Part shown: in pieces, positions 56,113-64,000 of the stretch
How the letters are laid out: each line of letters begins with the position of its first letter
Position numbering within the stretch: the first letter of the stretch is position 1
Assembly (NCBI RefSeq): GCF_030555055.1
Contig: NZ_JAMOAO010000001.1
Location: 1,364,001-1,428,000 of the forward strand
From: Nocardiopsis sp. YSL2
Lineage (GTDB): Bacteria > Actinomycetota > Actinomycetes > Streptosporangiales > Streptosporangiaceae
Length of the DNA stretch: 64,000 nucleotides
Reading direction: 5' to 3'
The notes under the pieces: model-generated
Told to the model about the DNA's origin: nothing
Databases searched by the model: none
The model's input: only the letters and a program-made list of their open reading frames with translations
Program-made: the position numbers and the translations under genes

Positions 56113-57105
56113 TCAGCCGACCGGGACGGCGGCCGGGGCGTCCTTGATGTCGCCCGTCTCGCCCTCCATGTGGGCCTTGCGTCCCACTGTGAACACGTAG
56201 GCGAGGAACAGCGCCTCGGCGACCACGCCGATGCCGATGCGCAGCCACGTGGTGTGCACCCACCCGGTGACGAAGCCCTCGATGAGGCCCGAGACGAACA
56301 GCACCACCACGAGCCCGAGGGCCACCGCGATGGCCGCCCGGGCCTCCTCCCCCAGGGCGCGCATGCGCGTGCGGTCGCCCGGCGCGATGATCGTCCAGCC
56401 CAGTTTCAGGCCGACACCGCCCGCCACGAACACCGCCGTCAGCTCCAGCAGGCCGTGCGGCAGGATCAGCCCGAAGAACTGCTCACCCCGGCCGTGGCCG
56501 ATCATCATCCCCGCCGCGAACCCGAGGTTGACCCCGTTCATCGCCAGCACGTACAGCGTCGGCAGCCCGAAGGCCACGCCGAAGATGATCGCCTGTGCCG
56601 ACACCCACGCGTTGTTGGTCCACACCTGGGCCGCGAACGATCCGGCCGGGTTCTCCACGTAGTAGTTGGCGAAGTCGTGCTCGACGAAGCGGGCCATCTC
56701 CTCCGGCGTGCCCACCGCGTGCATCACGTCGGGATCGGCCACCATCCACACGGCCACGGCCGTCGACAGCAGCAGCGTGCCCGCGGAGACACCGATCCAC
56801 CACCACCGCAGCCTGTAGAGCACCGCGGGGAACACCCGTGTGAAGAATCCCGCCGCGTCGCGCCAGGCGGGCGCGTGCGCGCCCGTCACCGCCGACCGGG
56901 CCCGGGCCACCTGCGTCGACAGCCGGCCCACCAGGGCCGGGTCCTGCCCGGAGGAGCGCACGACCGACAGGTGCGTGGACACCCGCTGGTAGAGGTCGAC
57001 GAGTTCGTCGATCTCCGCGCCCCGCAGCGACCGGCGCCTGCGCACCAGGTCGTCCAGCCGTTCCCACTCCCGGGCGTGCGCCGCGGCGAAGACGTCGATA
57101 TCCAC
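56113..57105 (-). CDS. Stage II sporulation protein M-like membrane protein
   Basis: 330-aa SpoIIM-family protein. A cytoplasmic N-terminal helical domain (about 1-100; VDIDVFAAAHAREWERLDDL, RGAEIDELVDLYQRVSTHLS), then 5-6 helices (GVSAGTLLLSTAVAVWMVAD, SAQAIIFGVAFGLPTLYVLA, LILPHGLLELTAVFVAGGVG). In actinobacteria it is found beside RDD and MoxR-cluster genes without a known job. GTG 57105 after AGGG. The RDD gene diverges from it. Confidence 0.9.
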   Translation of the reverse strand: MDIDVFAAAHAREWERLDDLVRRRRSLRGAEIDELVDLYQRVSTHLSVVRSSGQDPALVGRLSTQVARARSAVTGAHAPAWRDAAGFFTRVFPAVLYRLRWWWIGVSAGTLLLSTAVAVWMVADPDVMHAVGTPEEMARFVEHDFANYYVENPAGSFAAQVWTNNAWVSAQAIIFGVAFGLPTLYVLAMNGVNLGFAAGMMIGHGRGEQFFGLILPHGLLELTAVFVAGGVGLKLGWTIIAPGDRTRMRALGEEARAAIAVALGLVVVLFVSGLIEGFVTGWVHTTWLRIGIGVVAEALFLAYVFTVGRKAHMEGETGDIKDAPAAVPVG

Positions 57106-57221
57106 GCATTGGACCCTACTGGATCGTCCCCCGCCCGTGACCGCCGGTGCGAACGTGCCTGATGAGTGCCGGGTAATGTCGAGTGGACGGTTGCAGTCGG
57201 CCCTCAAGGGAGCGTGTGCTG

Positions 57222-58019
57222 GTGTCCTACCCCGGAGGCGGTGAGACCGGTGGCGACGTCTACGGCGTCACCCCGCTGGTCACGGGTGATGCGGTGGTCC
57301 TCGACCTGAGGCCCGCCGGCTTCGCCACGAGGGCCGCGGCCATCGCCATCGACGCCCTCGTCCAGTTGATCGCCCTGGCCGTGCTGATCGTCCTGGTGGC
57401 CTGGATGAGTTTCGGCGTGGACGTGGCCGCCACCAGCGCGGTCTCCCTCGCCGGCGTGGTCCTGATCCTCGTCGGCTACCCGACGGCGTTCGAGACCATC
57501 TCCCGCGGCCGCTCCCTCGGCAAGATGGCCATGGGTCTGCGCGTGGTCGGCACCGACGGCTCCCCCGAGCGCTTCCGCCAGGCGCTGGGACGCGCCCTGG
57601 CGGGGTTCGTGGAGATCTGGATGTTCACCGGGGTGATCGCGCTGATCACCTCGATGATCAACCGGGACGGCCGCCGCGTCGGCGACTTCGTGGCCGGGAC
57701 GATGGTCGTGGAGGAGCGCACCGGGCGCCGCCGGGCCGAGCACGTCCCGATGCCGCCGCAGCTGGCCGGGTGGGCGGCCGGCGCCGAGCTGTCCGGGCTG
57801 GCCGACGAGACCGCCGCGGCCGCCCGCCAGTACGTGCTGCGCTACCAGGAGCTGGCCGAGCACACCCGGCACGAGATGGGTGCCCGCCTGGCCGACCAGG
57901 TGGCGTCCCAGATCAGCCCGCCACCGCCGCCCGGCACGACCCCGCCCTACTTCCTGGCCGCCGTCCTGGCCGAGCGCCGGCGGCGCCACCTGGACACCTC
58001 GCAACGGCCCCGGTACTGA
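57222..58019 (+). CDS. RDD-family membrane protein
   Basis: 265-aa protein with RDD helices: AGFATRAAAIAIDALVQLIA begins the first, carrying the Arg-Asp pair, then LAGVVLILVGYPTAFETISR, GRSLGKMAMGLRVVG and GRALAGFVEIWMFTGVIALI, then DGRRVGDFVAGTMVVEER. The tail (about 185-265) is helical and cytoplasmic. GTG 57222 is 9 bases after AGGGAG. Divergent from SpoIIM with a roughly 115-base gap. Confidence 0.9.
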   Translation: MSYPGGGETGGDVYGVTPLVTGDAVVLDLRPAGFATRAAAIAIDALVQLIALAVLIVLVAWMSFGVDVAATSAVSLAGVVLILVGYPTAFETISRGRSLGKMAMGLRVVGTDGSPERFRQALGRALAGFVEIWMFTGVIALITSMINRDGRRVGDFVAGTMVVEERTGRRRAEHVPMPPQLAGWAAGAELSGLADETAAAARQYVLRYQELAEHTRHEMGARLADQVASQISPPPPPGTTPPYFLAAVLAERRRRHLDTSQRPRY

Positions 58020-58021
58020 CA

Positions 58022-58062
58022 CCGGTACCCGCACCCGGGGCCGGCACGGGTGCGGATACCGG
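58022..58062. terminator. Convergent terminator between RDD and SAH hydrolase genes
   Basis: Arms CCGGTACCCGCACCC and GGGTGCGGATACCGG (one mismatch) around an 11-base loop, three bases after the RDD stop. Confidence 0.75.
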
Positions 58063-58077
58063 GCTCCCGCCCGGCCC

Positions 58078-59340
58078 TCAGGGCCGCCAGGAGCTGAGGT
58101 AGGCCTCCTGGCCCGCGGTGAGGGCGTCGATGCTCACGCCCAGCTCGGCCAGTTCGAGCCGGGCCACCTCGGTGTCGGTCTCGGTCGGAACGTCCACCAC
58201 GCCCGGGGCCAGCTCGGCGTGCGAGCGGGCCAGCCACTCCGTGGTCAGGGCCTGCACCGCGAAGGACAGGTCCATCACCGCGGCCGGGTGCCCCTCGGCG
58301 GCGCCCAGGTTGACCAGGCGCCCCTCCGACAGCAGCAGGACGCGGCGGCCGTCGGCGAACACGTACTCGTCGGCCTGCTCGCGCACGCCCCGGTTGACCG
58401 TGACGGCGAGCGCGTCGAGCGCGGCCAGGTCGATCTCCAGGTCGAAGTGGCCGGAGTTGGCCAGGATCGCGCCGTCCTTCATCCGCTCCAGGTGCTCGGC
58501 GCCGACCACGTCCCGGTTGCCGGTGACGGTGACGAACACGTCCCCGACCGGAGCCGCCTCCGCCATCGTCATGACGGTGTAGCCCTGCATCACCGCGTCC
58601 AGGGCCTTGACCGGGTCGACCTCGGTGACCACCACGCGCGCACCCATGCCGCGGGCCCGCTCGGCCAGCCCCCGACCGCAGTACCCGAAGCCCGCGACCA
58701 CGACGGTGCGCCCCGCCAGCATCGCGTTGGTGGCCCGCAGGATGCCGTCGATGGTCGACTGCCCGGTGCCGTACCGGTTGTCGAACATGCGCTTGGTCGC
58801 GGTGTCGTTCACGGCGACCATCGGCAGCCGCAGTTCGCCCTCGGCGCTCATCCGGCGCAGCCGGATGACACCCGTGGTGGTCTGCTCGCAGCCGCCGAGG
58901 ATGCCCTCCAGCAGGTCGGGGCGGTCGGAGTGGACCGTGTTGACCAGGTCGCACCCGTCGTCCAGCAACAGGTGCGGACGCGTCTCCAGCACGGTGACGA
59001 GGTTGCGGTCGTAGGCGACCGGGTCCATGCCCGCCCACGCGTGGACCGACACCCCGTACTCGGCCACCAGCGCGGCCGCGGTGTCGTCCTGGGTCGACAC
59101 CGGGTTGGACGCGGCCAGGGCGAGCTCGGCGCCGCCCGCGCGCAGGGCGCGCAGCAGGTTCGCGGTCTCGGCGGTCACGTGCAGGCAGGCGGCGATGCGC
59201 AGGCCCTCCAGCGGCCGCTCGGCCGCGAAGCGCTCGCGCACGCTGCGCAGAACCGGCATGGAGCGCTCGGCCCAGTCAACCCGGCGGACCCCGGCCTCCG
59301 CGAGGCCGAGGTCCGCCACCTCGTGTGAGGGCTCGGTCAT
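58078..59340 (-). CDS. Short-form adenosylhomocysteinase paralog (archaeal/Thermotoga-like)
   Basis: 420-aa SAHH-fold protein, 13 bases after the canonical ahcY stop on the same strand. Catalytic residues look intact: LLDDGCDLVNT (Asp), GCEQTTTGVIRL (Glu), VNDTATKRMFDNRYG (K183, D187) and the Rossmann GFGYCGRGLA. It lacks the roughly 40-residue insertion and the C-terminal Lys/Tyr signature of the long form, ending LTAGQEAYLSSWRP as in archaeal and Thermotoga enzymes. Substrate might be S-adenosyl- or S-inosyl-homocysteine; this cannot be decided here. ATG 59340; a GTG two codons upstream is possible. Confidence 0.9.
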   Translation of the reverse strand: MTEPSHEVADLGLAEAGVRRVDWAERSMPVLRSVRERFAAERPLEGLRIAACLHVTAETANLLRALRAGGAELALAASNPVSTQDDTAAALVAEYGVSVHAWAGMDPVAYDRNLVTVLETRPHLLLDDGCDLVNTVHSDRPDLLEGILGGCEQTTTGVIRLRRMSAEGELRLPMVAVNDTATKRMFDNRYGTGQSTIDGILRATNAMLAGRTVVVAGFGYCGRGLAERARGMGARVVVTEVDPVKALDAVMQGYTVMTMAEAAPVGDVFVTVTGNRDVVGAEHLERMKDGAILANSGHFDLEIDLAALDALAVTVNRGVREQADEYVFADGRRVLLLSEGRLVNLGAAEGHPAAVMDLSFAVQALTTEWLARSHAELAPGVVDVPTETDTEVARLELAELGVSIDALTAGQEAYLSSWRP

Positions 59341-59353
59341 GTCCACCCGACTG

Positions 59354-60790
<1,437 letters not shown>

Positions 60791-60852
60791 GCGTTCCTCA
60801 CTCGTCATCGTGGTTGCGCCACGATTCTAGAGCCGCACAGAGCGCCACGGCA

Positions 60853-60880
60853 CAAAGCTGACAATCAGGTGTCAGCTTTG
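60853..60880. promoter_or_regulatory. Perfect inverted repeat between ahcY and merR
   Basis: CAAAGCTGACA and TGTCAGCTTTG separated by 6 bases, centred 76 bases upstream of ahcY and 51 upstream of the MerR gene. A dyad of this size between a regulator and a divergent operon is the expected operator geometry. Confidence 0.75.
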
Positions 60881-60917
60881 CCCACCTTGGTCTCGGGTTT
60901 CGATTAGTGTCGCCTTC

Positions 60918-61334
60918 ATGGCCGCCCGCGACGACGCCCCGCGCACACCCGACCGCTCCGCCTGGACGGCCGGGCCCGTACCGATCTCGACGGCCGCCGA
61001 GCGGGTCGGCACGAGTGCCCGCATGCTGCGCTACCGCGAGGGACTCGGACTGCTGCCCCGCACACAGGAGCAGCCGACGGGCCGCGGCCACCGGCACCGC
61101 AGGTTCACCGAGGAGGACCTCCGCACGATCGCCACCGGCCTGGAGCTGGAACGCGAGTTCGACATCCCCCCGGCCGCGCTGGCGTTCGCCCTGCGCGTGC
61201 TCGCCGAACCCGAGGTGCTGGCGCGCGTACGCGACCACGGCGAGCGGCTCGGACGCCTGGCGGCCGCGCCCGCCCGCGCCCTGGACTTCGACAAGCAGAA
61301 GGCGATGCGGCTCCTGCAGGACCGGCGCCGCTGA
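60918..61334 (+). CDS. MerR-family regulator divergent from ahcY
   Basis: 138-aa protein. A Pro/Asp-rich N-terminal extension (about 20 residues), then a MerR-type winged helix: VPISTAAERVGTSARMLRYR, EGLGLLPRTQ and HRHRRFTEEDLRTIATGLEL. The helical dimerisation part ends QKAMRLLQDRRR. No cysteine is present, so metal or thiol sensing is unlikely. The wing region is unusually basic (GRGHRHRR). It probably binds the dyad at 60853-60880 and may regulate the two SAH hydrolase genes (inference). Confidence 0.85.
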   Translation: MAARDDAPRTPDRSAWTAGPVPISTAAERVGTSARMLRYREGLGLLPRTQEQPTGRGHRHRRFTEEDLRTIATGLELEREFDIPPAALAFALRVLAEPEVLARVRDHGERLGRLAAAPARALDFDKQKAMRLLQDRRR

Positions 61335-61519
61335 GCCGGCGCCGCGGAGGCCGTCGCCACCGATCGGCACCACGGGCCCCACCCGCCCTACCAGCAGGGG
61401 TTCGGCGACCCCGACGCCGGACTCGACTCAGGGTTGACAGCCGTGCGCGACCGGTCATGGCCACAGATGGGCCCCCGCGACAGGTTTTGGCGTGGAGCAC
61501 ACGGGCTACGGATTCTCAC

Positions 61520-62662
61520 GTGGATACCCTTAGCGGCAGCGCTGCCCCGGACCGTCTCCCGGAGCGCGTGCGCGATGACCTCATGGACGTTGACCGGCTC
61601 CGGGCGATCTGGGCACAGCACCGCCAGGGCCAGTCCCGTGACGCCCGCGGAGCCGCGCGGCGAGCGTCCGTGCGCAGCCGCGTCCGGCAGATGGGCGGCG
61701 GTCCCGCCCTGGAGGCGCTGCTGGAATCCGCCTCCGGCGACCGGATGTCCGGGCGCCCGGTGACCGCCGAGGTCGTCGAGGAGCTCAACCACGACGCCGC
61801 CTCCCTGCCCGAGGACTGCGCCTCGCGCTCGCCCCGGCGCACGCTCGGCGCCGACCGGGCCCGCCGCCTGGCCGAGGCCGCCGCGCTCCCGGCGCACCCG
61901 GTGGTGCGGGCCGCCCACACCTACGCCGAGTGCGTGGCCGTGCTGTCCGAGCTGGACGAGTCGCACACGCCCCGCGACCGGTCCCCGTGGGTGCTGCCGT
62001 GGGTCCTGGCGTCCCTGGTCCTGCGCCGCGCGGACTTCCCACCGCTGCTGCCGGACCCGGCCTCGGAGCCGGCCCGGCCGGACGACGCCTTCGCCACCCT
62101 GGTGAGCCGGTTCGCCCGCCTGGTGACCGGTGCCCTGCGCGACGAGCTGAGCTGGACCCCCGACGCCGTGCCCCAGCCGCGGTCGGCGATTCCACCGCTG
62201 GCCGCGGTGCTGCGCAGACGGCTCCAGGACTACCTCCACACACGCGCGGAGTCGGTCGCGCTGATCCTGCGCTCGATGGATCCCGAGGCCCGCGCCTCGG
62301 TGCACTCGGGGGGCGCGGACGCTCCGACCGCGGACGCCGTCGGGGCCGCGGCGGCGGCCCCCACCGTGCTCACCCCGGGAGCCGCGCACTGGTGGACGGT
62401 CCTGGAGCTGGTGGTCGGCGACGCCTCCCTGACCCTGGCCGTGGTCGTCCAGGAGATCGGCCATCCGCGCACCGGCGTGCTCGCGGTGACCGCCAACGCC
62501 CGCCTGGCCACCGCCGACGGCGTGCGCGACGCCCTGGACATGACCGGGGAGGACAGCGTCACCGTGATCCCCACCGACTGCGCGGACGACCGGTGGCCCC
62601 AAGTGCGCGACCTCGTCGACGAGGCCCTCTCGCGCTCCATGCAGGCGCTCACGCGCGTCTGA
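61520..62662 (+). CDS. Hypothetical protein with a degenerate Fic-like region
   Basis: About 380-aa protein. The middle (about 100-180) reads HPVVRAAHTYAECVAVLSEL, DESHTPRDRSPW and VLASLVLRRADFPPLL, which follows the helix pattern around the Fic motif. The motif HPFxDGNGR itself is not kept (HTPRDRSP). The C-terminal half (about 280-380) is alpha/beta and unrecognised. GTG 61520 is used because codons between ATG 61457 and it lack the G/C third-position bias; no ribosome site is clear at either. Neighbour on the other strand is a Ser/Thr kinase. Family assignment is tentative. Confidence 0.65.
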   Translation: MDTLSGSAAPDRLPERVRDDLMDVDRLRAIWAQHRQGQSRDARGAARRASVRSRVRQMGGGPALEALLESASGDRMSGRPVTAEVVEELNHDAASLPEDCASRSPRRTLGADRARRLAEAAALPAHPVVRAAHTYAECVAVLSELDESHTPRDRSPWVLPWVLASLVLRRADFPPLLPDPASEPARPDDAFATLVSRFARLVTGALRDELSWTPDAVPQPRSAIPPLAAVLRRRLQDYLHTRAESVALILRSMDPEARASVHSGGADAPTADAVGAAAAAPTVLTPGAAHWWTVLELVVGDASLTLAVVVQEIGHPRTGVLAVTANARLATADGVRDALDMTGEDSVTVIPTDCADDRWPQVRDLVDEALSRSMQALTRV

Positions 62663-62764
62663 GCCGCCCGGGCGGCGCGCCGGCGCCGAGGCGCACACGG
62701 CCCCAGGGTCCGGCCACGGGTGCGGACCTCCGCGGCCTGCGGCGGGGGGCGCGGGACGTGGAAC

Positions 62765-64000
62765 CTAGGCGAGCCAGATGATGAGGAGCAGGAGCAGCAG
62801 GATCACGATGGTGATCAGGACCGCCGGAATGACCCAGCTCTGCTGGAGGACGGAGTTCTGCTCGACCGGGCGCGGCATGGGCTGCTGCATGCCGGGGCGG
62901 GAGAAGGCCTGGTTGGGGTTCATCCCCGTCGCGAGCGGGTTGCCCGCGTGCTGCGCCGCGGGCGGCACGGGCCGCTGCTGGGGGTAGCCCCCCGGGGCTC
63001 CGGGCACGCCGGGCATGCCCGGGGTACCGGGGCGGGGGTTGGAGACCCCCGGGTGGCCGCCGAACCCGTGGCGGGGGTCGGAGCTCATGGGGTGGCCCAT
63101 CTGGCCCGGCCGCGGGTTGGACATCCCCGGGTGCTGGCCCATGCGGGGGTCCGAGGTCATCGGCGGGTGCCCGCCGGTGGCGTGCTGCTGGAGGTGGGGC
63201 GGCTGCGGGGGCCCCTGGGGCCGCATGGGCGGCGTCTGACCGCCGGTGATCAGCCCCGTCTGGGCGATCCGCTCCCCCTGCTTGAGCGCGTCGTCGGCGT
63301 CGGAGTCGCCCGCCGGACCGTCGTGGCCCAGCAGGCGCATGAGCAGGGTCTGCGCGTTGGGACGGTTGTCGGGGTTCTTGTCCAGACAGGACTCGACGAT
63401 CGGGCGCAGGTCCTCGTCCATGCCGTCCAGCTCCGGCGGCGCGCTGACGACCCGGTGCACCACCGCTGGCACGGTGTCGGCGCCGAACGGCGCCTTGCCG
63501 GTGGAGGCGAACGCGATGACACAGCCCCAGGCGAAGATGTCGCACTTGTCGGTGATCCCGCGGCCCTCGATCTGCTCGGGAGCCATGTAGGAGGGCGTAC
63601 CGACGATCGAGTTGGTCATGGTGGCCGTACCGTCGTCGACCCGGGCGATACCGAAGTCGATCACGCGCGGCCCGTCCGGGCCCAGGAGGACGTTGCCGGG
63701 CTTGAAGTCCCGGTGGACGATCCCGGCCTTGTGGATGGCCACGAGCGCGGTCGCGGTGGAGACCGCCAGGCGCTGCAGGCGCGAGCCCTTCTGGGTGGCG
63801 CCCTTGGCGATGGTCTCCTGCAGGTCCTTGCCCGGCACGAACTCGCTGACCACGTAGGGCGGGTCGCTGTCGAGCTGGGCGTCGATGATCGCGGCGGTAC
63901 AGAAGGACGCGACCTTCTGCGCGGCACGGACCTCCTTCTCGAACCGCTTGCGCAGGTCGGTGTCCTGGGACCACTGGTCGTTGAGGACCTTGACCGCGAA
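62765..64000 (-). CDS. Ser/Thr protein kinase with C-terminal membrane anchor (5' end outside window)
   Basis: At least 411 residues are present and the N-terminus runs off the right edge. Kinase motifs: FAVKVLND (ATP-binding Lys), HRDFKPGNVLLGPDGPRVID (catalytic loop), FGIARV of the DFG segment and GTPSYMAPEQIEGRG (activation loop). After the kinase domain (ending about NPDNRPNAQTLLMRLLG) comes a long Gly/Pro/Met/Gln-rich linker with repeats of the MSNPRPGQMGHPMSSDPRHG kind. The last 25 residues are one helix (VIPAVLITIVILLLLLLIIW). The tail has no PASTA domains. Confidence 0.95.
   Translation of the reverse strand, partial: FAVKVLNDQWSQDTDLRKRFEKEVRAAQKVASFCTAAIIDAQLDSDPPYVVSEFVPGKDLQETIAKGATQKGSRLQRLAVSTATALVAIHKAGIVHRDFKPGNVLLGPDGPRVIDFGIARVDDGTATMTNSIVGTPSYMAPEQIEGRGITDKCDIFAWGCVIAFASTGKAPFGADTVPAVVHRVVSAPPELDGMDEDLRPIVESCLDKNPDNRPNAQTLLMRLLGHDGPAGDSDADDALKQGERIAQTGLITGGQTPPMRPQGPPQPPHLQQHATGGHPPMTSDPRMGQHPGMSNPRPGQMGHPMSSDPRHGFGGHPGVSNPRPGTPGMPGVPGAPGGYPQQRPVPPAAQHAGNPLATGMNPNQAFSRPGMQQPMPRPVEQNSVLQQSWVIPAVLITIVILLLLLLIIWLA

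Noticed and set aside
60791-60917. SAH riboswitch in front of ahcY
   Set aside because: The leader is too short once the merR dyad is subtracted, and no pseudoknot core was evident.

Overview
This is chromosomal DNA from a very GC-rich actinobacterium. Strong G/C third-position bias, a DasR/PTS GlcNAc system, the mtrA-mtrB-lpqB-comF-hpf-secA block, an NAD-type large glutamate dehydrogenase, FtsEX-SmpB-tmRNA and LacI/MerR regulators all point to a mycelial actinomycete. The Nocardiopsis/Streptomonospora group is a guess from overall flavour and was not tested. No phage, complete IS, CRISPR array, rRNA or tRNA gene was seen.

Layout. 0.2-5.1 kb: a DMT permease, an FMN reductase, nagA, an orphan small protein and an ICL/PEP-mutase-family enzyme. 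5.1-5.6 kb: a YefM-YoeB toxin-antitoxin pair. 5.7-15.7 kb: a leftward carbohydrate operon with a large secreted clan GH-A hydrolase carrying CBM6-like modules, a LacI regulator, an ABC sugar importer (binding protein and two permeases, no ATPase) and a GH127 beta-L-arabinofuranosidase. A perfect 18-bp LacI-type operator lies at its head. 16.2-22.7 kb: ssrA (tmRNA), a PBP-like lipoprotein with lost catalytic motifs, smpB, ftsX, ftsE and prfB. 22.9-27.8 kb: the 180-kDa-class glutamate dehydrogenase. 28.1-31 kb: HAD proteins and a MerR-thioredoxin pair. 31-37.4 kb: amino-sugar recycling and uptake (GH3 hexosaminidase, EIIA, EIIB, SIS-domain enzyme, DasR, EIIC), with a dre-like operator between the divergent halves. 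37.5-49.4 kb: DM13 protein, secA, hpf, comF, lpqB, mtrB, mtrA. 49.8-55.5 kb: a translationally coupled membrane protein/DUF4129/DUF4350/MoxR/DUF58 operon. 55.5-56.1 kb: a MazF-type toxin with a ribbon-helix-helix antitoxin. 56.1-61.3 kb: SpoIIM, RDD protein, two different S-adenosylhomocysteine hydrolases in tandem and a divergent MerR regulator. 61.5-64 kb: a Fic-like orphan protein and a Ser/Thr kinase cut by the window edge.

How the genes work together. NagA, the PTS EIIA/B/C proteins, the SIS enzyme, DasR and the GH3 enzyme form a GlcNAc import and catabolism circuit. The LacI/GH127/ABC operon probably scavenges arabinose-containing plant glycans. tmRNA and SmpB rescue stalled ribosomes and HPF hibernates them. 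MtrAB-LpqB, FtsEX, SecA and the PBP-like protein serve the envelope.

The least ordinary items are: (i) the PBP-like protein lacking Ser, Lys, SxN and KTG; (ii) paired long and short SAH hydrolases with a MerR gene and a perfect 11-bp-arm inverted repeat; (iii) an 88-bp tandem repeat of hairpins upstream of secA; (iv) three copies of a short palindromic element that supplies the TAG stop codon of its host gene; (v) a second, about 120-bp repeat placed directly after two unrelated genes; (vi) a 23-bp direct repeat joining the toxin gene to the 3' end of the GH127 gene. No single new multi-gene defence or biosynthetic system was evident.
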